From: Branchiostoma belcheri
Taxonomy: Eukaryota > Chordata > Leptocardii > Amphioxiformes > Branchiostomatidae
Direction: 5' to 3'
Assembly: GCF_001625305.1 (NCBI RefSeq)
Contig: NW_017804065.1
Coordinates: forward strand, 2,402,497 to 2,466,496
DNA length: 64,000 nt
The position numbers and the translations under genes were made by a program. Shown one piece after another: positions 21,582-34,000 of the stretch. Position 1 is the stretch's first letter. Every line of letters starts with the position of its first letter. The notes beneath the pieces were generated by a model that saw only the letters and a program-made list of their open reading frames with translations, was not told the DNA's origin and did not search any database.

Positions 21582-23914
21582 CACTACCAAAAATGCCAAT
21601 CTTGTTTTTCTTCAGAGAAGAAAACTTTTCTTCCACTGAGAAAATTATTCTTCACCCAAGAAAAAAATCTTGTCCATGAGACAAGAATTTCAAGAAACTG
21701 CATTTTAGCATATTTTTCTTGTGGTAAGATTTCTTTTCTTATGTATCTTGGACTAAATATCCTTAGAATATTATTCTTGTAGTAAGAATTTCTAAGTTTT
21801 CTAGAAAACCATTCTGTACACAAGAAAAGATTTCTTGAACTAAGATCTAACTCTTCTTGTAGCAAGAAAATATTCTCCCCACAAGAAAAGATTTCTTGAA
21901 CTAAGAGCTAACTGTGCTTGTAGCAATAAAACCATTCTGCCCACAAGAAGAGATTTCTTGAATGAAGCTAACTGTTCTTATAGTAAGAAAACCATTCTGT
22001 ACACAAGAAAGATTTCTTGAAATAAGAGCTGACTCTGTTCTTGTAGCAAGAAAACCATTCCTCCCACAAGAAAAGAAATACAATGTATATAGTGCTACCT
22101 AAATATAAAACAGACAATAATCAAATGTATAGCAACTAAATGTTATTTTGAAAAGCATTTGGACAGTACAGAGATGTTTATTATCACATTGATTTTTGTA
22201 CAATGTATCTAATTAAAAATATAAAATCGGTCCATCAACATTCTTGGAATGGAAACAGTTTAACAGTAACTTTCAAAATATTATACAATGTAACTAACAA
22301 GCCATTATGATTTCAGAATACAGATCGTATCACATTCTGATCAGAAACATATTCAGCAAAAACTGAAGTTTTCGCATTATAGAATTGGCAAAGCCACACC
22401 CTTTGGACACCTGAAAAACAACAGGAAAGACCTGTTAGTTTGCATGCGTGTACTGAAGGCAACGAGTCAAAAGAGGATGCTAAAATACTATTCTATTACT
22501 TGGAGTAAACAATTTAAAATTGTATTAGAAAGCACTGTAATAATCTTTACTATACAATACACCAGAGATATATGATTTGACTTTGAAATCAACCCCAATG
22601 GCGTTGTAACAATATCTGGGCTATGAAGTCGAAAAACAATGTCAACAGATCTTATAGGTGGGGAGGGGGGCGCACTTACCTTCAATCTGTTTGGTTTCAT
22701 GCTTTTTCTGTTGCAAAGTTGGTTTCTTCAGCAAGCTGACCACGATCCCCATTGCTTCACATGTACACAAGGTCCTTTTTGATTTGATTTTGACTTCAAA
22801 TCTGACATGAGTCAGTAACTGACAAAAAAAGTAGCAGCGCGACTCTTACATCTGACTTATGTTCAAAACCCCCTAACTGCATTCTGGGATTTGAATCAAC
22901 CAATCAGGGGTTTAGAAAAGGTCACATGACAAGAAAAACTAGAAAAAAGTTCTTACATCATCTTGAACATCACCAGGCAAAATAAGAATCATCTTTCTTA
23001 AACTTTCTGGTATTTTCTTAAATGTTGCTAAGAAAAACAAGAATGGCCTTTCTTAAACTTTCTAGGGAAGAAAATCAAGAATGTTTAAGAATATAATACT
23101 AGCCATATCTTCATAGATCAGCCTAATCAAAGATCAATTTTATATCAGACTTTCTTGGGTTTTTTTTTCTTATCAGTATTTGTCAAGCAAGATAAGAACT
23201 TTATTCTTGTATTTTCTTAAATGTTGCCAAGAAAAACAAGAATGATCTTTCTTCAGCTTTCTTAGCCAAGAAAAACAAGAAACACTAAGCAGAGCTTTAT
23301 TCTAATAATAGATTTAGATAATTAAATTTCTTGCTTTTCCAATCAGTGTTTCCCAAGAAAGACAAGAACCAAATTCTTGTATTTTCTTAAACATTGCTAA
23401 GAAAAACAAGAATAGCCTTTTTCAATCATTCTCGGTAACATGGACTAGAAATTTTTTGAAATACACAAGAAAAAAAATCTTAAATCTGACCACTTTGATG
23501 TCAGGTAAGAAAGAAATCTTCCATGGAGATTAAATAAGAAACTTTAACTAAGTCTGAGGGAATTTTAATTAATATAAGATTAAAAGAATTTTAATCTTGT
23601 AACTTAGAATCTTCCCTAGAAATATTGTCTTTACTAATTTAAAAAGAAATTTCAAGATTACAAGAATTCTAATCTTGTAAGTTAGAATCTCCTCTAGAAA
23701 TATTTCTTCACCAAAGAAAAATCAAGATTTAAAGAAGCCTATTTTAGAAAAATTATCTCCACTCAAGAAAAATGAGAAAATTGTTCTTGGTGCAAGAACG
23801 TAGGTATACAGAAAATTTATTTTTTTCTTATTTTTTTCTTATTATTCTCCCCCAAAGAAAAATTTTCTTCCCATGAGAAAATAAGAAAAACAAGAAAAAG
23901 CGTTTTTGGTAGTG
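21582..23914. mobile_element. 2.3-kb TIR element with AAGAAA/TTTCTTG internal repeats
   Basis: The left end CACTACCAAAAATGCC and the right end, reading GCGTTTTTGGTAGTG, are inverted copies, and the pairing continues into the poly(AAGAAAA) region. The left arm (21800-22080) holds about four units near 62 bp with ATTTCTTGAACTAAGAGCTA and AGCAAGAAAACCATTC. The right arm (22970-23460) holds units with TTTTCTTAAATGTTGC and AAGAAAAACAAGAATGGCC. The central 22100-22900 is unique and has no transposase-like frame. Not assigned to a superfamily. Confidence 0.7.
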
Positions 23915-24174
23915 TGTTGATTTTAAAATTTGATATTTTCAACAAAACACGACAAAAATTAGGTCCCCGCAAAAATTAAAAAAAAAAATCTCTAAAGTGA
24001 TCTGAAATTGGTTTCAAGAGTCCACTACAATCTTTGGTTTACAAGTCAATACGGTACATGAACAGACTAGATCAAGAAAGACACGAGTTAGTCTAGAGAC
24101 AGAAGAGTCAAGGGCTGTTGACTGTGCAATATGGAGGAAGGTACATTGTAACTGAGGTCATCCAGCTCCTGGGC

Positions 24175-24376
24175 TAGCCTCTACCAGGCTTCAGAAGTGG
24201 CTGGAAAGAGTAGAAATTGACCAGAAAGACAGATAACATACCAGGGGAGTTAGTCTGATAGAGATTTTGCCGCCAAATGTACTCTCTAGTGGACCAACAC
24301 TCCTGGTACTATGTTATCTGTCTTCCTCGTCAATTTCTTCTCTTTCCAGCCACTTCCTGGAGCCTGGCAGAGGCTA
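24175..24376. mobile_element. Hairpin MITE, family D
   Basis: TAGCCTCTACCAGGCTTC at the left is mirrored by GAGCCTGGCAGAGGCTA at the right. The pairing runs about 85 bp inwards (GTGGCTGGAAAGAG, AGACAGATAACAT), so nearly the whole 200 bp can fold. A second copy is at 50617-50830. Confidence 0.9.
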
Positions 24377-24390
24377 CTCCTGGCCTACAG

Positions 24391-24582
24391 CACGGCTCGA
24401 AATTAAAGGTGGTCCAATGGCCACTGACCACTAAAATTTAGGCTGGGACAACTAAAAAGACACTTTGGGACATTTTCAGTACCATAATAAAAATAATAAA
24501 TCAAAAAAATAATCAGCCCTTCTTTCGTTTATCAGGCATTTGGATCCCCTGTCTACTCTGCAAACTTAATTTCGAGGCCTGC
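24391..24582. mobile_element. hAT-like short element
   Basis: The ends CACGGCTCGAAATTAA and TTAATTTCGAGGCCTG are imperfect inverted repeats of the CAGGGCTCGAAAT type typical of hAT MITEs. It lies just past the EPB41L4A stop and may be in the 3' UTR. Confidence 0.55.
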
Positions 24583-24653
24583 TACAGGCATGTTTCTTTC
24601 CCTGTACCTAAAACATGTACTCTCTCGTGCTATAATTCGTGCTACATCTCGTG

Positions 24654-25092
24654 CTACAACTCTGTCGCTAACTCGTGGTGTCTGTTCGGCGCCTGCATCA
24701 TCATCCTAATCTGTCGCTCCAGCTCCTCCGGGCCGTCACGGACCGCGCGGAACGGCTGCGGCGCGTACACACCCTCCCCCCGCGGCACGCCGTGATGAGC
24801 GGAAGTCCTGCTCCCGTACGGCGCGGCGTTGCGGCCGTTGTTCTTGTAGAAGTTCTGCTGCAGACGTGAAGGCTGCTGGTGGCTGGCGGAGGGAGGCTGG
24901 TAGGGTGGCGTCACTCCGCGGCTGTTGGAGTATGGAGTGTGACGCATCTGCCCAGCGTCCGGGTACGCGCGTCCGTTCGTCGATCTAGCGGTACCGTTTG
25001 TCGAGGTAGGGAGGTGCTTGGATGGCGGCAGGGTCTGGAAGGCTGATCGGTCGGACCGGTCCACTGTAGGGGGTGTTCTTCTGACTTCTTGT
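24654..25092 (-). CDS. EPB41L4A: EPB41L4A terminal exon (long form)
   Basis: Starts [20 protein letters not shown] after acceptor ATGTAG and stops at 24654-24656 (TAG). Low-complexity, rich in Pro, Ser, Asn and Gln, and GC-rich against its flanks. A short charged segment [12 protein letters not shown] may be helical. The last residues ELATEL form a class I PDZ ligand. Confidence 0.88.
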
Positions 25093-28000
25093 CTACATTT
25101 TAAAGAAACAGAGTCAAGTTGACACCATGGGAATTTAAAAGGGAGATTCCATGTTGACGGGTGATTATATTCTCAGACCACACCAGTACTGTGTCCTTCA
25201 TTATCCTAAAGTTTGTCACAGTGAGAAGTTTCATTTCAATTTGTATTAATCTTTGTGAAGAATTTCGGTAAGCAGAATGATTTACTAGTAGACTAGTGAA
25301 CAACACAGTGAAATAAAGACAAGTTTGTGACTTGACAAGAATCAGCCATATGGCAGTACTAGTTTTCGGTGCAGATTTTGCTGACCTTTGGTGATATATA
25401 AAATATAATCCCCATGTAACACTGCAGATTTTGCTGACCTTTGGTGATATATAGATATAATCCCCACGTTACACATGATTGTCAATCATGTAGTGGTGTG
25501 GCCTAACAAAAAATAGATCTGAAATAGGAACCCAAAACAAAAGAAACTGAGAAATACAATAATTCAGAAGAAAATAATGAAGAGCAAAAGAACAATAGAA
25601 CAATATTCTGTGACAGATTGATGAAGGTTAGGCCATACCAGAGATAACAATTATTAAAGCAACTGGATAGATTTTAATAGTCAGACATTTTAGGTAGCAT
25701 CCGCTACTTTTTTTGTCAGAGACTATCAGTGACCAAAGATAGCAGATGCTACCTTAAGCAAAGGTCACAACCCGCCGTATGTGCATCTGCGTGCTGTATA
25801 TGACATTGTGCAAAAACGTGGGCAAACGTAGGGCATCCGTGAGTGGTGAGTACCGCCTCTGTACGGAATCCTATGTATTTGGGAGCACGCAGACACGCCG
25901 TAGAACTTTAAGTACATGTAAAACTTTTCATGCATGCTGTCTGCAGATTCACCACCTGTACGTGTGAGTATGGGCGACGCGCGTGCCCTGTACAGCCTAT
26001 GAGCGTACAACGCACGTTTTCAGAAAAATGTAGCAGAAGTGGCCTCCGAAAAAATGTACAGACAAAAAGCACGCACGGCGGGTTATGACCGACGCTTTAG
26101 GCATCTAACCATTCCAAAATCTATCCAGTTACTTACTTTACTAAAATAAGTAACTAGTAACCTACATGTAAGTTAGATGTAAAACGCATGCAGCTAAAGT
26201 GCAGGCCTACATGTACCATCTGACTAACACCTAGTCCCTAGCGCTGAAATGTTTTCCTGGGACCACACCTACCAGACTCTCTGAAAAACCTTAACTCCGC
26301 AATCATTCAGCACTGAGCAGAGCAAGAATCATAGGAGAAAAGTCAAGGAAACACATTAGATGACTGTAACAATTATAAAAGTCCACCAGTAGAAAACAAG
26401 ATGAAGAAAAATGATGTCACTGAAAAACAAAGTACCAGCACCACCAAAAGAAATTTAAAAAAAAATTAAAGCATTTTAAATGAAAGGAAAAGCAGAATGT
26501 ACTAAAGTCTTCTACTACATTAAGTAGTAATAGGTTAAAAGCTGAGTCAGCAGTATTTTTAAACCCAGATACTGACTCAAACTGAAATGTTCTGGTCTGA
26601 GAATACGTCTAATGTCTTGTTGCATATACAAAGCCCGTCTAGGAGTTTGGCTTGTGACTAATGCTCAGACAACATTGTTTATTAAGTAACTTTGTATTTT
26701 CCCCATTTGTACTCTATATGGTACATCATATGGTACATCATTTTTTTTGTACATACTATAGTTTTAACTTGTAAACCATATAGATTGAAAGAAGCTCAAA
26801 CATTTCCTTCAAGTTGATAACCACAATAAACTCCAAGTAGAAGTTTAGAACTTACAGAGCTGGCTCCATCCTGCCATTTCCTATCTCCTTAAATGGTGGT
26901 CGGAGATCCTGATTGGACAGGGGCGCGCCATTCTGTACATGGGGGGGGAGAAAAGTTTCATTTCAGGGGTGATCACAGTTATACATGTAGTAAAGGCAGA
27001 TGCAAGTTTTGCTTTGAGCCTTCTGTTTTCATCTGACAGACTTCATCTCTTGTTAAAATTTCACTTAAAGGCATCTAATGCAATTTGTGGGTGGCAAAAA
27101 TGTATTTTCTGGTCATTTTTTTCATGCAGTAAGTTGAAGCAATCCTCTCTTTTATTATACATGTATTACTGATATGTGTGAGGCAAAAATGTGATGTCAC
27201 TGATGGAAAATTGGTGCTTGTTTTGTAACATAGGCTGGTTCTAGCTATTCATAGGCCTTACCCAAAAAATAAAGACGTGCCTCACATACATGTAGCTTGT
27301 TTTTAGGCTATTTCAAACACAAGTATGAAATGATGATGAAAATGTGCCAAAAACGGGCACTAAATGTGAATTACATGTATCATATTTCCTAGTCTGGAAT
27401 ATTTTTTTGTCTTGCTGCCCTGAAATTGCAGTCATTTGGATGCCTTCAAACATGTCTGAGGATCAGGAAACTAAATCTAGTGAAGCGAAGCACATTCAAT
27501 TTGGTAGAACGTACTGCACCTTCGCGAAACCTGTAATGTATTGTGCATAGCACTGCGGTAGAACGTCTCATATAAGGTTGTATTCACACATATAAGGTTA
27601 ACATCCCGTCTGTAGTTTCCAAATGTTCTGTCGGAAAAGATATCATCTGCAACAGGCAAACGGTAACCAAACTTCAAACCGTGAAAAACCTTGGGTTTTG
27701 CACAGGCGCAGTACGCTCTGCTGACATGCTGTGAAGTGGTATAATCTCGGCAGAAAAAATTTCTCTCACATGGTATCTCCCGTCGGGCGGCTGCCTCCTG
27801 TCCAGCTGCTGATTGGATGATCCCGTCCTGATCTCTGACCTCCACCTCGCCTCCTCCGCACCCCGTAGGGACGCAGGACTGTCTCTCCTCGTCTCACCCG
27901 ATAACACCGCAGAAGACTTGCTCATGCCTTGGGAGGGGAGGGTGGTACCCGAATTATCATGAAAGTTCATCTGTGTTGGTAGTTAAATTTGATCCAACAC

Positions 28001-31000
28001 AACACAACACAAATTTGATCCAACAGCTTTCAACCAGTCCCTCTGATCAAAAGCTCTAGGTGAGAGAACTTTTTGTGTTGGATCAAAAGTTTTAACTTTA
28101 AACATGGTAACCACAAATTGACTTAAACCCTTGTCCTGCGGAGCACAACAATTGTTGTTCTGCACATACAGTACCATCTAATATATAGCACCCTGTATAG
28201 GTACGATTTGGGGGTATTGGGTTGCATCACACCACAGCGAAATGCAACAAATGCGGAAGTACATGTAACTAAGCCACTGCAGGTCAAAAAAATTTGAGGG
28301 TCTATGATCTAATTAAGACATGAAATTATTGAAAAATATTGTGCCAGGAATGCCAGCAGGACAAGGGTTAAGCTCAGCTGAATCTCCAAAATTTGTATAC
28401 CATGTTTTGGAAACATTCACCGCATGTGAAAGCCATACAAAGTTCCTATCACACTCACTCACTCACTCACTCACTCACTCACTCACTCACTCACTCACTC
28501 ACTCACTCACTCACTCACTCACTCACTCACTCACTCACTCACTCACTCACTCACTCACTCACTCACTCACTCAATCAATCAATCAATCACTCAATCAATC
28601 AATCAATCAATCACTCCATCACTCAATCACTCACTCACTCACTCAATCACTATCCAGTTTTAATACTTAAGAAATATGCACCATGTATGGAAGCTGGCTC
28701 GTTTCTTCTTGAGTCCACCTCAAACACGGACTTGCTGATGTCCTCCCCGTTAGTGAGCTGGTCCGACAGGCCGGGGTAGCCTGTCTGCTGCATCTTTAAC
28801 AGCACCTCTGTGGGAAGTGAGATCGGGCGCTGCTCGTTGTTGGCAGTGCGTCGTCCCTCCGGGTTCTTGCGCGGCGTGCTGTGCTGAGGCGGGGTGTAGG
28901 GCGGCGGGGGCTGGTCGTCCTGCGGGGGGTGCGCCGGGTTGGAGCGGACTGACTCGTTCCCGCTCTGGTATCCGTGTGTGATTGGGAGCGCGGGAACCAT
29001 CTTCAGCTCTCTGTGAGGAACAGGGCAGAGTAAAATGTCTGTTTTCCTAGATCCTTAAAGATGAATTTTGCAATTTCAGGGTGGCAAATGAAAAAAAAAA
29101 ATTTCTGGATGAGGAAATCTGTCTGATATTGACATCTACTGCTATTTCTTAGCACATTTTCATCATCATTTTATACTATTACTTGTTTTGAAATAGCCCC
29201 AAAACAACCTTAGGGAGGCATGCCTATTTTTTGGGTACCACCCATAAATAGCTAGAACCAGCCTTCAATACATAGTCGAAGCAAGGGTTTTCCTACAGTG
29301 ACATCATATTTTTGCTTTGTCCAAAAAAAGATTTTGAGATATCAGTATGCTATGGAGTAGAATTAATTCAATTTGAACTTAATCTAACATTGAAGAATGA
29401 CCAGAAAAAGTCCAGTTTTGTCACCCTGAAATTGCATGGGATGCCTTTAAAGTAATATGTAATAGCCCTCCAAAAAGCGTTCTACGTATCTTTTCCGTTA
29501 CAGAAGGGGGTTATTATCACTGTTCATTTCTAGCCTTTGAGAAGCATATAGGCTGATGCATAATTTTAAGCTCTCTAATAGTATGATGATTCAAAGCATA
29601 AACTCTTTAGCACTCACAGCATCTTGTTTTTAATAAAAAAAAAAAAAAAACCCTTTACCTGTGCTAACCTAACCCCGGGCTAATCCCCGGGCCAGTAAGA
29701 TATGAAAACCCAAGGACAAGTGTTTATATATAGAAATTAACTGGCATGACCTACAATGTAAAAGCCCCCCTCCCCCACATTTGTACAATGTGCGACCAAC
29801 CTGTGCATTAGCTGACCGGTGCAATGGTGGATCCAGACTTACTCATTGATAATTATCATCATTAGACACACCAGCTTATACCCACTAAGTAAGGAGAAAC
29901 CTGACACCCCAAGCGAACCACAACCTCTTAGGAAACACCTACAACTTGGTCAGAAGTGCATTTTGTGTACTGAAGAAGCGTTAGAGGTAAACAAAAAGAT
30001 TATTATTCAAAAATAAAAGAACTGTTGTTTTGTGTCCATATATCAGTAGTGTAGCTTGATTTTACTGATGTCTGTTCACTGCAAAAAGAAATTTCCTTTC
30101 AATGACTTCTTTTCCTACTTTCAGTTTTTGGTAATACATACATTGCATAATCAGCAACTGAAACAATAATTGTACACATTTCATACCCAGAATTACCATG
30201 TACAGTACAAGTATGTTCCCACCAATTTACATGGTTTTGTGACATGTAGGGCCATTTAATTATAATTGTAAATCTGTATGATTTTCTGTCATTGTCTGAG
30301 AAAAATGGGTATTGTTTATAAGACACTTTCAAATGAATCTTTAAGCTTTAAGTTACAACAAACAACATACTTAGGCACAGTTTTGCCTTTGTATAGTGTC
30401 AGATTGAAGAAGAATTATTGTGATGATGATAGTTTCAGAATCACCATTAAATGTACATCAAAAACATTATACACAGAGTTAGCCATTTTGCTGCTTTTTG
30501 TGCTCTTAACAAGTGTCTTAAGAGTCAGAAAACAAAAAAATTGTCTTGTCCCAAGCAAATAATCAAAGTTTACAATTATACTCAACAGTTATTTACATGA
30601 CCGCAATTTTTTTATTACAACAGTAACTGTTACTTAACTTAAATTTACAATGATTGTGCTATTATTATAAAATAGTATCAAATTCTATATTGTTTTCAAA
30701 GACACAAGACAATTAGCTTTTGAAAGGCACCTTTCTCTGCATTGAAAGAATTCTGATAAACATTAAAAAAAAAACACTAAAAGTACACGCCATAGAAAAA
30801 TGAGACTATATTAGCCACCATGGCCACCAAGTAGCTTGCAGATTTAAAAAAAAAAGATTCACCACAAGACCAAAGTCCTTAAAGAAACCAAGAAGGAAGA
30901 TTAAGCATTAAGAATGTTAGCAGTAAGTCTCCACATCTTGTTGCTCCTTTGTCTTGGGAGGAGGGTGTGGTTTCCTGTAAGAGTGGTGGTTAAGAATGTG

Positions 31001-34000
31001 AAGATCTTAAGTGCAGACTGACTTATAATTAACATTTAGAAAGTGCAAAATGTGCACACTGCTCCCCCAAAGATATACTATAAACTTAAATTAATTTAAA
31101 AGAAACTGGTAACCAGTTACAAAATGTATGACTACACAACTGTAATTATAAGTTCTCTGAATCCACAGAAAATATCATCAGTCCTTCATCATAAACCCTT
31201 ATCCTTTATAAAAATTATTTTGTGTTGACAAAATTCTGTACCACTAACAAGTCATTATTTGACATCTTGTTTTCTGCACACTAATTTAAAATTATCATAT
31301 CAGAACTACAATTATTATATCAAAGTTGGTGACTGCTGTTTGGTGAAAAGTAATCATTATACAGCAATGATCAATTATTGTGCAATATATTTCTTCTTCT
31401 TTATCATTTGAAACTGCATTTTCTGCACTCTAAAATCAATTGAAACTAGCCAAAGCTGGGAGAAGTTACATGTAGATGCATGATATTATTATGTACATGC
31501 ATTGCAATTATACTTAGTCTACATGACTGTATTTCTCATACTCTCACTCCTGTATTTCAAAATGGCCTGAGTTAAGGTGTTTGTACTGACACTACCTGTA
31601 ACAGTGCTTCAACCTCTACTAACCACATCTAAGTACCTTTGGTATAATGATTGACTTGAAATCTTTCCCACTACATTGTATATTGAGCAGAGGAATTGCC
31701 CATGGTGGGTGTAACGTTAACAGGCAGTGACAAGGACAAGTGACAGACATACACATCGCTCTGGTGCGGCGTCTCCTGGTCTGACCGGCCGATAGATCGC
31801 GGGCGTCGACGGCGGTATCCCGGAGACTGCTTCAACTTCGGGAGGCTGGCGGACAAGTGAGGGGAGTTACATGATTATTGTGTGGTTTACAACACAGTTT
31901 AACTAAGTCTTCACAAGTTAAGGCCACACCAATGTCATCATTCTGTTGGTTTTGGGATTTAGAAAATAATGCTCCATTGGAACATCAACATGAAAACAGT
32001 TTGAGGGTAAATTCTGTACATAAAGTTTCAGGTGCCGTCAGATGCAGGTTTTACCCCCAGTCTTCTGTCTTTGTACTGTCCTCTTTTTTATCTTGATAAT
32101 TATATAAAATGTCCCCAAACCAGCAGATCAAATTGGTGTGACCTACGGGAAGAAAAACATGGAACCTCCACCTCTTCATTGCGCTTGGTCACCAGTCCTA
32201 ATCATGTAGAATACATGTGTCTAATTCAAACAAGTTAAAGTTATCGTGTTAGAAGTGGTTCTATAAAAAAAAACCCTGTAAATTGCGATTGAAAGCCGTG
32301 CATAAGGCCACACCAATTTAATTTGTTGGTTCTCGGATTCGCCTCTTCGTTTTTTCTGATTTGCAAAAAAAAAAAATTTGATTCTGGTCCTGAATCAACT
32401 GAAAAATGCTCATGTTTTGCCCCCCAACAGTTGAGGAAAGTCCTTTTCTTCCTAGTTGTTACAGTTTTCCCATCTATCATTGCAGTGGTTTGATTAAAAG
32501 TTCAAAATTCAATGTTTACATTTTAACCCAGCCTTTTGTGTTGACTTCATGTCTCATTTTGTAGCATTTAAGCCTATAATAGGATGCCTAGACCTGTTTT
32601 TATTTTTATTTTTTTTCGCCCTGTCGCTTCATATTTTTTCTGAAAAAATCCGAGAACCAACAAATTAAATTGGTGTGGCCTAATCTGTGTAATACGTAGT
32701 AAAAACTCAAGCAAAAGCGGTGTAAACCATGTGTTGTGCACTGATTAGCTGTAATTGTGTGTGGCTATTTATAACAAATAACTACATGTGAATACACAAA
32801 CATTTACACGAGAAAATGGACGCAATTTAAACAAGAACGCACAGCTTTTGCACGGATTTTAATCAAGAAATGCATGGCTTTAAATCGCAATTTGTATGAC
32901 TACGAACTTGAAAACTTTAAGTTATTCCACAACAGTAAGAACTGTTACTGTGTGACAGTGACTGTAGTAGTCAATCTTCAAATTCAGCCAATACAATAAA
33001 TGAGTAAGAAATGATTCTGACAGACTTACTCAACCTCCTTGTAAGTGATATCCTTGAGCTGGTCTTCTGTCATGCCTGCAGTGTCTATGGGGTCTTTCCT
33101 GTAAAGACAGGGCAGTTACAGGTGACTGTTAGGAATATCTGAACGATATCTAGGAAACAGCTATTAAAGGCATCCAATGCAATTTCAGCAATACGAAATA
33201 TACAAGAATACAAAAAATTTCAGCAATACAAAAATATTCTGAACAAGGAAATCTTTGTAACAGTTATATTTGTTGACATTTACAAGTTCTGTGAATAATT
33301 TTAAATGGAATAATATTCATTTTCAAAATTGTTAATAACATTTTCAATGCACACTTCAAGCACATGAAATTAGACGTATATTTAATTTAATTTAACTCAA
33401 CTTGATTTATATGCTATTGGGAACGGTTTGTTGACTTTTTATTATCTGGTTCTATGTATTAATTTTATACTTTCTTATGAGTCCAAAAAAAAAAGAGAAA
33501 CAGATCAAAAGTTCAGGCTTTTGGACTAGTCTTGGTTCTTGAAAATCAATGTTATTCTGAGTTGGACCAGGTTCAGGCAAACCGGTGCCCACCCAACTTC
33601 CTCATGCAGAACTGAAGACTTACTGGATATGCTTCCAGAGTTCCTTCATCTTGTCAGGCGATCGTGATCTGGATCTGTGTTTCCTGCGGTGTGGAGACTC
33701 ATGTCTGCAGAAACAAAAAACATCATGTCAGACTTCGCCAGTCATGTGTTAGCCAGCCCTGGTATCCAGTCTTACATGTACACATGTAGTGATTGGGGCT
33801 GTTGGGATGTTCACGCAGATGTCTTTGGGGCAGATGTCTTCGGGAGCAGATGTCTTTGGGGCTCTTATACATTGTAGCTTAGTAACACACCAGCTTCGCA
33901 GGCACATGGCGTGGCGGCAGCTAGCTATATCACACCGAATGACCTGTTACACTCAATCTTTGCACATTTATTTGCAGGAGTTGTTCAAAGCTTTCTAGTG

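Noticed and set aside
28320..28779. Plus-strand frames of repeated SLTH residues
   Set aside because: Translation of the (ACTC)n microsatellite.
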